Origin: JAADDK01 sp964425415
GTDB taxonomy: Archaea; Thermoplasmatota; Thermoplasmata; Thermoplasmatales; Aciduliprofundaceae
Length of the DNA: 18,289 nucleotides
Assembly: GCA_964425415.1 (NCBI GenBank)
Contig: CAYRMJ010000022.1
Location: 1 to 18,289, forward strand
Reading direction: 5' to 3'
In this document: in pieces, positions 9,701 to 16,755 of the stretch
Position numbering within the stretch: position 1 is the first letter of the stretch
Layout: each line of letters begins with the position of its first letter
The notes under the pieces: generated by a model
The model's input: only the letters and a program-made list of their open reading frames with translations
Told to the model about the DNA's origin: nothing
Databases searched by the model: none
Program-made: the position numbers and the translations under genes

Positions 9701-9884
9701 CTCCTATGCTCGCTATGCGGATTCAAATGGAAATCCTACTAATGACTGGTACTGGGACTCCACTCCATCTCCGGGGAGTGAGAATGATGTGGAAGTTCCC
9801 GAGTTTTCGGACACGATGCTTATGCTCGTTATTGTAATTATAGGTGGTGTTTATGGGACTGTTAGGAGGAAGCAAGAAAGGTAA
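6714..9884 (+). CDS. Surface-anchored protein: charged arm, VNGKGL repeats, CBM9-like and lamin-tail domains
   Basis: The 1056-aa protein reads in order as follows. Residues 1-265 form a Lys/Glu/Ser/Asn-rich disordered arm with an internal duplication (97-128 and 153-184). Residues 277-342 are eleven VNGKGL-type hexapeptides. A basic stretch (KHRKLRRFSTRKR) precedes one membrane helix at 386-408, giving a cytoplasmic N-terminus. Outside, KIDGNFSDW (413-421) and VIDGGFAEW (696-704) each open a module with the look of CBM9/DOMON-like sugar- or ligand-binding domains. The second contains DTDND (800-804) and GADYLIEI (815-822). A lamin-tail-like domain begins near 897 (VVINEIG, WVELFNP, TGWKL). 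The C-terminus is VPEF (1028-1031), a hydrophobic helix and RRKQER, which resembles the PEF-CTERM sorting signal. Only GTG at 6714 is a usual start codon near the Shine-Dalgarno, but ATA at 6723 fits the spacing better. The protein probably links cytosolic TPR scaffolds to the cell surface; that role is inferred. The ligand is unknown. Confidence 0.88.
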   Translation: MSDIGKRSKRGKKSHGKKGKNKDKKHEVNDKNVVALKEDKKQDVSIGVRRESNNEMKGDTGTKDEKKQDAVFNVQGKESREIKSDAEENVNNKGREESNESDVGSQDGHEVKNKTERIEKSKAKERGDSKGAEGNNEDKENKEENENKKEIKESSKSGAGAQDGYKAENEIERIEDSKAREKGDEVGKKSDVESKGVEIEDKSEDKSSTEGAETQKSAENEKKNIEGSGKEDSKSDESEAEQPEKPKNSPEEKNRSEVEEKSKVKPASLVARGRGQVNGTGFVNGKGLVNGKGLVNGKGLVNGKGLVNGKGLVNGKGLVNGRGLVNGKGLINGKGLTNGKYVDMKALVRKGYINGEKLDIGSMKGLFTGAKHRKLRRFSTRKRFVNIAAIVIIILVIFAPIVTYYMLPSGGLKIDGNFSDWSKVKGDIKNIGDMIYVHVKDVKLSDHAYVFLILRQHGNSMNGSWASNFGNASMSLSKGDILIAFAGAGLPHSAVYRIYLGGKITNPKSWGPPVDLRYAFRGSEAELALYRARDDGLRQYTYGQVFVKNSDGEFVAPPISAYTKTDLTVKENWLASKIIKTSRTALFSLTFRAVGGVAHVHAVHFTRPIYAHAAPILSAIGYDGTYNSSTLTYTFREPLTIYGGNSKTVIFEAQFNEMTEETVSYRVKALNCDVPYTVDFSPINVSYVKSAPSTPVIDGGFAEWKNVIYDMRSDVEVPHNLNLSVASRYLESADIVSFGRQMWHNSTYFYMSVMGDMLRGTYIGRSDGFYKISESHEPVNSPKPTAAVSNSEDVVYIGVDTDNDTSTGYPWNGIGADYLIEIRGKMQSVSKASVEKYENGKWAKTNISPKVAISGHGLELSVPKILHGRYVVYVDNWLNAMDLAHSSYFRTKAAVTDHVVINEIGIGSDGKMSWVELFNPTSSDVDITGWKLAIVAGLNVNVVYTYSGTIGSRAFNVDANSLDDSVDGVTLILADSSGSSVDSVTIPSDASSYPSYSYARYADSNGNPTNDWYWDSTPSPGSENDVEVPEFSDTMLMLVIVIIGGVYGTVRRKQER
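6972..7097 (+). repeat. 126-base in-frame direct repeat, copy 1
   Basis: This stretch matches 7140-7265 without gaps at a distance of 168 bases, both in frame. It encodes residues 87-128 of the charged arm. Shared residues include QDG, ERIE and SK(A)(K/R)E(R/K)GD. The last 96 bases are best conserved, with many identical runs such as CGCAGGATGGG and AGAGAGAATTGA. It is a diverged segmental duplication within the gene. Confidence 0.75.
7140..7265 (+). repeat. 126-base in-frame direct repeat, copy 2
   Basis: This is the second copy of the 168-base-period duplication in the Lys/Glu-rich arm, encoding residues 143-184. The 42 bases between the copies do not obviously repeat, so the event may have copied a 168-base unit that later decayed. 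Confidence 0.75.
7542..7739 (+). repeat. Eleven tandem 18-base units encoding VNGKGL-type hexapeptides
   Basis: Eleven consecutive hexapeptides run VNGTGF, VNGKGL six times, VNGRGL, VNGKGL, INGKGL, TNGKYV. A related YINGEKL follows shortly after. Almost every unit uses different synonymous codons (GTA/GTT/GTG, AAC/AAT, GGA/GGC/GGT, AAA/AAG, CTA/CTG/TTA/TTG). The peptide is therefore conserved while the DNA has diverged. The array lies on the cytoplasmic side, about 44 residues before the membrane helix. I recall similar GL(V/T)NG repeats from Thermoplasmata-related proteins; their function is not known to me. Confidence 0.95.
9842..9848 (+). promoter_or_regulatory. Shine-Dalgarno-like site of the 2148-aa TPR gene
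   Basis: AGGTGGT differs by one base from AGGTGAT and lies four bases before the ATG at 9853. It favours that ATG over the upstream in-frame GTG codons at 9844 and 9847, which fall inside the site itself. Confidence 0.55.
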
Positions 9885-12800
9885 TGAGATCGCTGGGTTT
9901 GTGAACGAGATACGCTCTGCGCGGAACCGCAGCGCTCTTGACGCGATGGAAAGCAAGCTTGCGCAGTTTGAAATGAAATACACAGCCGCGCAGCTGGTGC
10001 CTGTGTACTCAGAGCTGGCCCGAAAGTTTTACTCCATGGGCGAGAAGGATAAGGCTCAGTTCTACGCCACGAAGGGTGGAGCGAGGGACATACTTCTCAA
10101 GATTCTATCGGAAGAGCACAAATGCGAGGATATGGAGAGCATAGTGAAATCCGAAGGCGCACATTCCTACGCTGGAGCAGTAGCGAGATGTTACAACGAA
10201 TCAGGAAGATACGAGGTTTTGATGCGCAAGTACAAATCCCTTTTCAAGGTCTCAAAGGAACCTTCCGTGCTTTATCACGCGCTGGAGGCAGCCATTCAGA
10301 CGGGAATGAGGGACGAGGTGGACTCCATAATGGCCCAGTTTGAGAGCGATTTCAAAGGAACCCCTTACTATCATGCTGCAAAGGGTCGCTACAAGGAATT
10401 TTTAGGAAATTACGAGGAGGCAGTGAAGAGCTATGAAGAAGCTCTTAAAACATTGAAGAGCGATGAGATACGCTATGCACTTGCCAAGGTTAAGTACTAC
10501 TCAGGCGATTACGCGGGAGCATTCAAATTGGTAACACATCTTCCTCAGCACGAGCCAAAGGTCAAGGCTCTCAAATCTCTTCTGTACGCGAAGGATGGAA
10601 AGGTCAACGAAGCTCTGGGCATAATAGACCACGTTCTTCGTGAAGGAAACAATGTGGAGGCGCTTCTTGCGAAGGCTCTGATAATGAGCGAGCATGGAAT
10701 TGGCGGTTACGAGGATTACCTAGAAACTGTGCTGTATGCAGAGCCGTACAATCCAATTGCACTGCAGCTTTACGCTCGCGCCATAGAGTCCAAAGACAGA
10801 AAGAAAGCCCGTGAAACTTACGAGCGTCTTCTGAAAATCAGTCCCAACGATTACAGGGCATTGGTTGGGCTTGCTCGTCTCTCAGAGGGCGAAGAGCGCG
10901 AGAACTATGCGAAAAAGGCGCTGGAGAGCAATCCTAACTGCTCTGAAGCGAAAATCATACTTGCCGAAACGATGGTTAAGGACAATCCAGATGAAGCTTT
11001 GTCTCTTCTGGAAGGCATTGACGATCCGCGCGCTCACTATTTGATGGGATTGGCACACTTGAAGTTGGGAAATATGGATGTTGCCGAGCGCCATGCACGG
11101 CTTGCGCTTGACAAAGAGCGCACCAATTCAAAGTACAAGTTTTTAGTTGCAAAGATCATAGCAAAGAGCAATCGGGAGGAGGCTGAGGAGCTCATTCGCG
11201 ATGTTCTAAAGGAAGATTCCAAGAACGAGGAAGCTCGCAAGCTTTTGGCTGAGCTGATATACAAGGAGCATCCAGAGGAGGCACTTGCACTTCTTGAGGG
11301 TCTTGACGATTATGAAGCTAAGTGGATAAGAGTTCGCATATACCGTATACTTGGAAGAAACGAAGATGCGAAGAGAGAGCTTGACAAGATAATAAAGATG
11401 GGTGCAGATGTTAACACTTACCTTGCACTTGCAGAAGTTAGCGAGAAGGACGATGCCATAGAGATATTGAACAGAGTTTTGAAGGAGCATCCGGACAATG
11501 AGAGAGCTAAGATTATGCTTGCAAGGCATCTTCTTGACATAAATCCTGAAGAATCTGTAAAGCTTCTTGAAGGAATAGACACAAACGAATCTCGCACAAT
11601 CATAGCCCTTGCAAATTACAGACTTGGAAATTACGAAGACTCATATCCCCTACTGGAAGAGTGCGCAGTTGGAAACAGAGAGTGTCTGAAAGCTCTGGTT
11701 ATATCCGGAATGAAGCTTGGAAAATATCGCGAGGTTCTCAAGCACGCGAAGGACTTGGTGTCTCGGGATGATTCACTGGAAAATCTTCTTTTGTTCGCAG
11801 AGATAAACGAGCATGTTGATGACAGCGAGGCCTTTGAAGCCTACAGGAAGATAACTCTTCGGTATCCTGAGAATGTGGATGCGTGGAAGAAGCTTATAAA
11901 GTATGGCGAGAAAACAGGAAAGATTGTTGATAATCTGGAGTACTACGACAGGCTCTACGAGCTAACGAAAGATTACAATTACCTAATCAAGAAGGCAAAG
12001 TACCTTGAGGAGATTGAAGATTATGAAGGTTTGTATGATACTTACACCCGCATACTTGCAGAGCATCCGGAGCTTGAGGAGATTGAAGATAAGAGAGACG
12101 CACTTCTACTTCAAATGGGTCGCTATGACGACCTGATTCAGCTTGCAGATTACTGGATTTCTAAGAGAGGAGCAAAATCCGCCAAGGGCTATTATCTCAG
12201 AGCCTTGGCTTACATGAATCTTGGAGATTTGGACAATGCGCTGGATAACATAAACACAGCTACAAAGCGCTCACGAAGCGCAAAGTACAGGCAGTTGAAG
12301 GCTGAGATTCTTTACAGAATGGGCAGATATGATGAAGCATACGAGGTGATAGAGACCATATCAGTGAAGACACAGGCTATGTTGCTTCTCAAAGCGAAGA
12401 TATTTCGGGCTGTGAAAAAGTACGAAGAAGCGGAAAAGATGCTTAAAAATCTGGAAAAAGCAGGGGTGCGTGAGGCTTCCAAGGAATTGGGAGAAATGTA
12501 TGTGGAGATGGGGCGGGAGGAAGAGGCTCTGAAGTATCTTGAGGACGCTGCTAGACACTTTAACGACCCAGAGATTTACCTTATAGGTGTGAAGTTAAGC
12601 TATTCCATAGGGAATTACAAGAAGGCAATATGGTTCATAAACGGAGGCTTAAAAAAGAAGAGAAACGAGAAGGAGCTGTGGATTTACAAAGTTCTCTCAT
12701 TACTGAATATGGGTGATGCTGAGGACGCCCTGCGTGCAGTTGAGAGATTGGTTGCATCTGATCCGAAGCCTGAACATCATCTCCTCAAAGCGAAGGTTCT

Positions 12801-15800
12801 GAATGCCCTTGGCCGATTCAAAGAGGCCCTTGATATCCTTGAAGGCTTAGTTGAAGAGAATGTGAAGGAGTTTTACGGAGTAAATCCGCAGGAGGAGCTG
12901 GCTTGGGCACTTTACAATCTCGGAGAATTTCCAAGGAGCATAAAGATTTACAGGGAGCTGGGAAACGCGGACATGGTCGCTGCGAATCTGTATGCCATGG
13001 GCAGGTACAAGGAGCTAATGGCAATGGAGGAAGCCACTCCGAGGGTTCTTGAGATCAAAGGGGACGCCTCGCTGGACCGCGGAAAGGTTGAAGATGCAAA
13101 GAATTACTATAACCTGAGCATGTTGAAGGGAAACGCGTCAGCTAGAAAGAAGCTCGCGGATATATTTTACAAGGAGGGCAATCTCAACGGAGCCTACAAT
13201 CTCTATTCTGAGTTGGACGATGAGGACTCTCTTCTCAGAAGCGCAGAGATTTTGGAAAAGTTGGGACAGTTCGTTGATTCTGCCAAGAGCTACGAAGAGC
13301 ACTTCAAGCGCACGGGACTCAGAGAATCAGGAATGAAAGCGGTTGAGATTTACAAGAGAATGAAGAGATTGGAAGATGCAGCGCGTGTAATTGAGATGAT
13401 TGAAGATGGAATAGAAATAATGAAAGAACGAGCCCGCATTTATTACGAGATGGGTCGTTATATGGATGCAGTTGCAGTGCTTCAGCACATTGAGGAAGAT
13501 GATTTTGATGTTTACGCACTGATGGGCGACATATATTCAGCGATTGACCAGCCGTACAGAGCGAGAGAGTATTATATGAAAGCTCTCGCACTTAAAGAGG
13601 ATAAGAGAATTTACAAGGCCCTCGCCAAGGTATATGAGCGAATAGGAAAGTTATCCGATGCGGCGGATTTATACATGAAATGCGATGATGAGGAGAGTTT
13701 TCACCGTGCAGAGCGCATACTGAGAGAGATAAACAACACCCCGCTGCTCAGAAAGCTCTATGAGCAGAGACTTCGCAAAACGGTTGATATTGAAGCCATG
13801 AAGAATCTGGGCGAGATTTACATAAAATCTGGCGATTACATGAGGGCAAAGAACATCTACGAGGAGGTTCGCGATTACGAATTTTCGGGGGAAGTACTTA
13901 CCAAACTTGGTATGATAAACATAGAGCTTGGCAATCTCAACATGGCTGAAAAGCTTTTGAAGCAGGCACTTGAGCTTGATGAGCTGAGTGAAACATTCTA
14001 CTATCTTGGCAAAGTCTATCATCTTCAGAAGAGGTACGAAGAAGCGTTGGACATGTACCTCAAAGCTGATATGAGCGGAGAGATGCGTAAAGACCTGACG
14101 CGCCTGTATATTGATATGGGCAATGTGCAGAAGGCTCTGGAATACGGAGAGATGATAGTGACAGAGATTAATGATGGTGAGTCATGGTATCTGTACGGCC
14201 TTGCACTCATGCGGGGCAGTTTTCTGGACCTGGCCCTCAAAGCCATGAAACTGGCGGAGGAGAAGGGCTACCAGAAACTCAGTTCAGCTTTGGGCACAAT
14301 TTACTTCAAGCTGGGTCAGTACGAGCGTGCTTTAAAAGCTGTGGAAGATTCAGATGAAGAGTTATCTAAGCTCATACTGGGCCTGTCATACACGAGGCTC
14401 GGCAATCTTGAGAAGGCTAAGGAGAGCTTTTCAGAGCTCAACACTGGAGATTCTTTGAAGTACATGGGCGATTTGCATCTTCTCTCCGCTGCTGGAAACA
14501 GTGAGAGAATAGTTTATCCATCTTCATTTACCTCTTTATCCAATGTTGATTCTGCCGTGCAGTACTATCTTGAGGCAATGAAGAAGAAGCTGGATTTTGT
14601 TAATGAGAAGTACCTTTACAACAACCTTGGAACTGCGTATATGCTTCAGGGCAACCATGCCAAGGCCGCTGAGATGTACGAGATGTCAAGAGTGGAGCCC
14701 ATGAATGTGCTATCTGCTCATGTTCTCCTGCATGAGGAGGAGAAGGCTGAAGAGCTCATTGATGAAATGTTAGACTCTTACTCCAAGGACCTGAGATACT
14801 GGAACGCAAAGGGTGTTTACTATGCTCTTGGTGGCAAATTTGACGAGGCCATGGAATGCTTCACCCGTGCTGATAGATTGCAGGGCAGCGCCGAAGACCA
14901 CGAGACGGTCATATTCAACCGTGCTTTGCTCCTTTTAAAGCTGGGCATGTACAACAGTGCACTTGAGCTATTATCAACTATTAAGATTCCCGATGCTCTT
15001 ATTTTGCGAACTCATGTTTACATCACGCAGGGCAATTACGAAGAGGCAAAGGAGAATTTGAGCAAGTATCGGGGAAGTGGCGAGGACGATTACCTTGCGT
15101 TCCTGCACGCGTACATGGAGTACAAGCTCGGAAACTACGAGGGTGCTTTGAAGTACATAAACAGGGCATTGGCAAAGAATCCGAAGCGCATAGCCTCATG
15201 GTCCCTCAAAGGAATGATTCTCTCAGATATGGAATGGTTCAAAGATGCAGAGCGCTCATTCAGGGTTGCAAATCATCTGAGGGAGGATGAGAAAACAATC
15301 GCAAATCTCAGCGCAGTGCTGATAAACATGGAGCGTTATGAAGAGGCTCTAAACATTTTAAAGGGTGCCGAGGGAGACATAGTGAGATTTAACAGAGCCT
15401 GCGCGCTGGCGCGTATGGGCAACACGCACGAAGCAGAGTGGGAGTTCAAAATGCATTACAAGAGCAAAAAGGACGAGAAATCGCTGTTTTACATATACCT
15501 GTCCGCACTTATGCGCGGAGAACCTCCAGTGCTTGATAAAGAGAGCAAAGAACTTAAGAGCAGGTTCAATCTGGCGGATCTTCTTCTGTCAAGCTACAAT
15601 GTGAAGGTCATAGTTAAGCCAGTGATTGATGAGAGCAAGCTGAAGTACGAGGTGACAATAAAGAATTTATCCGGAGATACAATCAGTCCCTTCAATCTCA
15701 AGCCTCACTTTGAGACAGTTATGATGGGAAAGGTGGTGGGTCCCATCAGGCCCTACGATGAGGAGACGGTGGTGTTCAGAACCACGAAGAGCAGGAGGGA

Positions 15801-16299
15801 TCTTGCAAGGGAAAATGGATTGATACCCGGAGAGCATGTGGACATAACATACACATTGTACGCGCATGGTGTTGGAGTGGTTGAGGAGATAACTGTTAAG
15901 AATCTTGCAAAGTACGCTCAGGAAGGTGTGATGCTGTCTCCGGTGCTCATAGAAGGATTTTCAGCTTGGAAGGACAGCGTGGTGATAGATAGACTTGAAC
16001 CGGGAGAGGAAAAGACAGTCAAATTTGCTTTGTTGGAAGATGAGAGATTGAAGACGGTTAGAGAATGGCACGATAAATATGGCACTTTTGTTCCAGAGTT
16101 TGCAGAGCCTGAGATAATGCCGGAGAGCCTTAGTTACAAAGTGATTTTGCACGTGCTGCCGTTTGAGCTTGAACTTCCAGAGGAAAAGATTGAGTACGAT
16201 GTTGAGTCTGCCACAAAACTGATAAAGAAAGAGCGCAGAAGATTGCTTGTTAAGAATGTCAGCAAGTACACGGAGGCTATTGTGAGCGTTGAAAGATGA
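9853..16299 (+). CDS. Giant TPR protein with C-terminal beta-rich domain (2148 aa)
   Basis: Residues from about 50 to 1900 are TPR-type helical hairpins, again around fifty units, with no signal peptide or membrane helix. Typical cores are LGNYEEAVKSYEEAL and LGNYEGALKYINRAL. Residues about 364-565 contain a higher-order repeat: the phrase P(D/E)E(A/S)xxLLEGxD returns three times at 95 and 91 residues. From about 1905 the sequence changes to alternating hydrophobic beta strands with glycine turns (VKVIVKPVIDESKLKYEV, GPIRPYDEETVVF, IDRLEPGEEKTVKFAL). This suggests two or more Ig- or CARDB-like sandwiches, ending in a basic segment (KKERRRLL). An alpha-solenoid followed by a beta sandwich resembles the layout of coat and adaptor proteins, but homology is not shown. 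The ATG at 9853 is chosen over GTG at 9844 because it has a spaced ribosome site. It overlaps the preceding gene by 32 bases and ends the run. It is probably a cytosolic scaffold of the same assembly; the function is unknown. Confidence 0.92.
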   Translation: MGLLGGSKKGNEIAGFVNEIRSARNRSALDAMESKLAQFEMKYTAAQLVPVYSELARKFYSMGEKDKAQFYATKGGARDILLKILSEEHKCEDMESIVKSEGAHSYAGAVARCYNESGRYEVLMRKYKSLFKVSKEPSVLYHALEAAIQTGMRDEVDSIMAQFESDFKGTPYYHAAKGRYKEFLGNYEEAVKSYEEALKTLKSDEIRYALAKVKYYSGDYAGAFKLVTHLPQHEPKVKALKSLLYAKDGKVNEALGIIDHVLREGNNVEALLAKALIMSEHGIGGYEDYLETVLYAEPYNPIALQLYARAIESKDRKKARETYERLLKISPNDYRALVGLARLSEGEERENYAKKALESNPNCSEAKIILAETMVKDNPDEALSLLEGIDDPRAHYLMGLAHLKLGNMDVAERHARLALDKERTNSKYKFLVAKIIAKSNREEAEELIRDVLKEDSKNEEARKLLAELIYKEHPEEALALLEGLDDYEAKWIRVRIYRILGRNEDAKRELDKIIKMGADVNTYLALAEVSEKDDAIEILNRVLKEHPDNERAKIMLARHLLDINPEESVKLLEGIDTNESRTIIALANYRLGNYEDSYPLLEECAVGNRECLKALVISGMKLGKYREVLKHAKDLVSRDDSLENLLLFAEINEHVDDSEAFEAYRKITLRYPENVDAWKKLIKYGEKTGKIVDNLEYYDRLYELTKDYNYLIKKAKYLEEIEDYEGLYDTYTRILAEHPELEEIEDKRDALLLQMGRYDDLIQLADYWISKRGAKSAKGYYLRALAYMNLGDLDNALDNINTATKRSRSAKYRQLKAEILYRMGRYDEAYEVIETISVKTQAMLLLKAKIFRAVKKYEEAEKMLKNLEKAGVREASKELGEMYVEMGREEEALKYLEDAARHFNDPEIYLIGVKLSYSIGNYKKAIWFINGGLKKKRNEKELWIYKVLSLLNMGDAEDALRAVERLVASDPKPEHHLLKAKVLNALGRFKEALDILEGLVEENVKEFYGVNPQEELAWALYNLGEFPRSIKIYRELGNADMVAANLYAMGRYKELMAMEEATPRVLEIKGDASLDRGKVEDAKNYYNLSMLKGNASARKKLADIFYKEGNLNGAYNLYSELDDEDSLLRSAEILEKLGQFVDSAKSYEEHFKRTGLRESGMKAVEIYKRMKRLEDAARVIEMIEDGIEIMKERARIYYEMGRYMDAVAVLQHIEEDDFDVYALMGDIYSAIDQPYRAREYYMKALALKEDKRIYKALAKVYERIGKLSDAADLYMKCDDEESFHRAERILREINNTPLLRKLYEQRLRKTVDIEAMKNLGEIYIKSGDYMRAKNIYEEVRDYEFSGEVLTKLGMINIELGNLNMAEKLLKQALELDELSETFYYLGKVYHLQKRYEEALDMYLKADMSGEMRKDLTRLYIDMGNVQKALEYGEMIVTEINDGESWYLYGLALMRGSFLDLALKAMKLAEEKGYQKLSSALGTIYFKLGQYERALKAVEDSDEELSKLILGLSYTRLGNLEKAKESFSELNTGDSLKYMGDLHLLSAAGNSERIVYPSSFTSLSNVDSAVQYYLEAMKKKLDFVNEKYLYNNLGTAYMLQGNHAKAAEMYEMSRVEPMNVLSAHVLLHEEEKAEELIDEMLDSYSKDLRYWNAKGVYYALGGKFDEAMECFTRADRLQGSAEDHETVIFNRALLLLKLGMYNSALELLSTIKIPDALILRTHVYITQGNYEEAKENLSKYRGSGEDDYLAFLHAYMEYKLGNYEGALKYINRALAKNPKRIASWSLKGMILSDMEWFKDAERSFRVANHLREDEKTIANLSAVLINMERYEEALNILKGAEGDIVRFNRACALARMGNTHEAEWEFKMHYKSKKDEKSLFYIYLSALMRGEPPVLDKESKELKSRFNLADLLLSSYNVKVIVKPVIDESKLKYEVTIKNLSGDTISPFNLKPHFETVMMGKVVGPIRPYDEETVVFRTTKSRRDLARENGLIPGEHVDITYTLYAHGVGVVEEITVKNLAKYAQEGVMLSPVLIEGFSAWKDSVVIDRLEPGEEKTVKFALLEDERLKTVREWHDKYGTFVPEFAEPEIMPESLSYKVILHVLPFELELPEEKIEYDVESATKLIKKERRRLLVKNVSKYTEAIVSVER

Positions 16300-16311
16300 A
16301 ACTTTCCAAAT

Positions 16312-16320
16312 TTTTTAATA
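16312..16320 (+). promoter_or_regulatory. TATA box of the small membrane protein gene, with T-run
   Basis: TTTTTAATA, preceded by CCAAA, lies about 28 bases before the ATG at 16344. That predicts a nearly leaderless start, as for the gene at 61. The T-run beginning at 16311 is also the only candidate terminator after the giant TPR gene that ends at 16299. The same bases may serve both purposes. Confidence 0.5.
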
Positions 16321-16343
16321 CAATGTTGAGATTGATATGGTGA

Positions 16344-16685
16344 ATGGACGATGACATTGAGATTTTAAAAAGGGAGAGCCGTCGCAGAGCTTTGCGCAAT
16401 TTTGGAATATTCATAGCGGTGGTGCTAATCATCGGGCTTATTTTTCCGCTTCTGCTTTTGATTCTGGGCATAATTCTCATGCTTGCAGGCGTATCCGCAA
16501 TGTACGATCTGGGCACGGTTTTGGAAGCGTTGTGGAAGAGATTGCCGAGAGAGGAGAAGAGCTTGGAGGAAAAGGCATATTTTGACCGAAACTTTTACGA
16601 GGGTATAATGCTGAGCGGTGCAGGATTTTTTGTGTTTTTTCTTTCGCTTTATCTCATGAGCATTGGATGGAATGGCATTCTTTGA
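16344..16685 (+). CDS. Small membrane protein of unknown function
   Basis: The 113-aa protein starts with an acidic then basic segment (MDDDIE, RESRRRALR). A 34-residue hydrophobic stretch follows at 20-53, broken by Pro35, so it is either a hairpin of two helices or one long helix. A charged loop (WKRLPREEKSLEEKAYFDR) and a final helix at about 88-108 complete it. The arginine cluster before the first helix suggests a cytoplasmic N-terminus. I do not recognise the family. The ATG is supported by a TATA box about 28 bases upstream; GGTGA directly abuts it, too close for a normal ribosome site. Its own promoter separates it from the TPR operon, although it lies only 44 bases after it. Whether it belongs functionally to that operon or to the redox genes downstream cannot be told from the sequence. 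Confidence 0.75.
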   Translation: MDDDIEILKRESRRRALRNFGIFIAVVLIIGLIFPLLLLILGIILMLAGVSAMYDLGTVLEALWKRLPREEKSLEEKAYFDRNFYEGIMLSGAGFFVFFLSLYLMSIGWNGIL

Positions 16686-16715
16686 TTTTGAATTACACAG
16701 ATTTGTTCCAAAAAG

Positions 16716-16725
16716 GTTTTAATAT
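16716..16725 (+). promoter_or_regulatory. TATA box of the redox gene pair
   Basis: TTTTTAATAT-like sequence, preceded by an AAAAGG purine stretch that could be a BRE, lies about 35 bases before the ATG at 16756. The predicted RNA start is near 16745-16748, which would leave a leader of about ten bases holding part or all of the GGTGAT ribosome site. The 70-base gap has no other recognisable element. Confidence 0.55.
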
Positions 16726-16745
16726 GGAACCTTTATGCTCGCACA

Positions 16746-16751
16746 GGTGAT
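16746..16751 (+). promoter_or_regulatory. Shine-Dalgarno site of the disulfide oxidoreductase gene
   Basis: GGTGAT sits four bases before the ATG at 16756 and fixes that start. Confidence 0.6.
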
Positions 16752-16755
16752 TTAG

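Noticed and set aside
9844..9852. GTG start at 9844 for the 2148-aa TPR gene
   Set aside because: That codon is part of the ribosome-site-like AGGTGGT, leaving no spacing. The ATG at 9853 has normal spacing.
16300..16755. Searched the two gaps for a tRNA, small RNA or riboswitch
   Set aside because: The gaps are only 44 and 70 bases, hold the promoter elements listed, and show no stable hairpin or conserved RNA motif that I can see.
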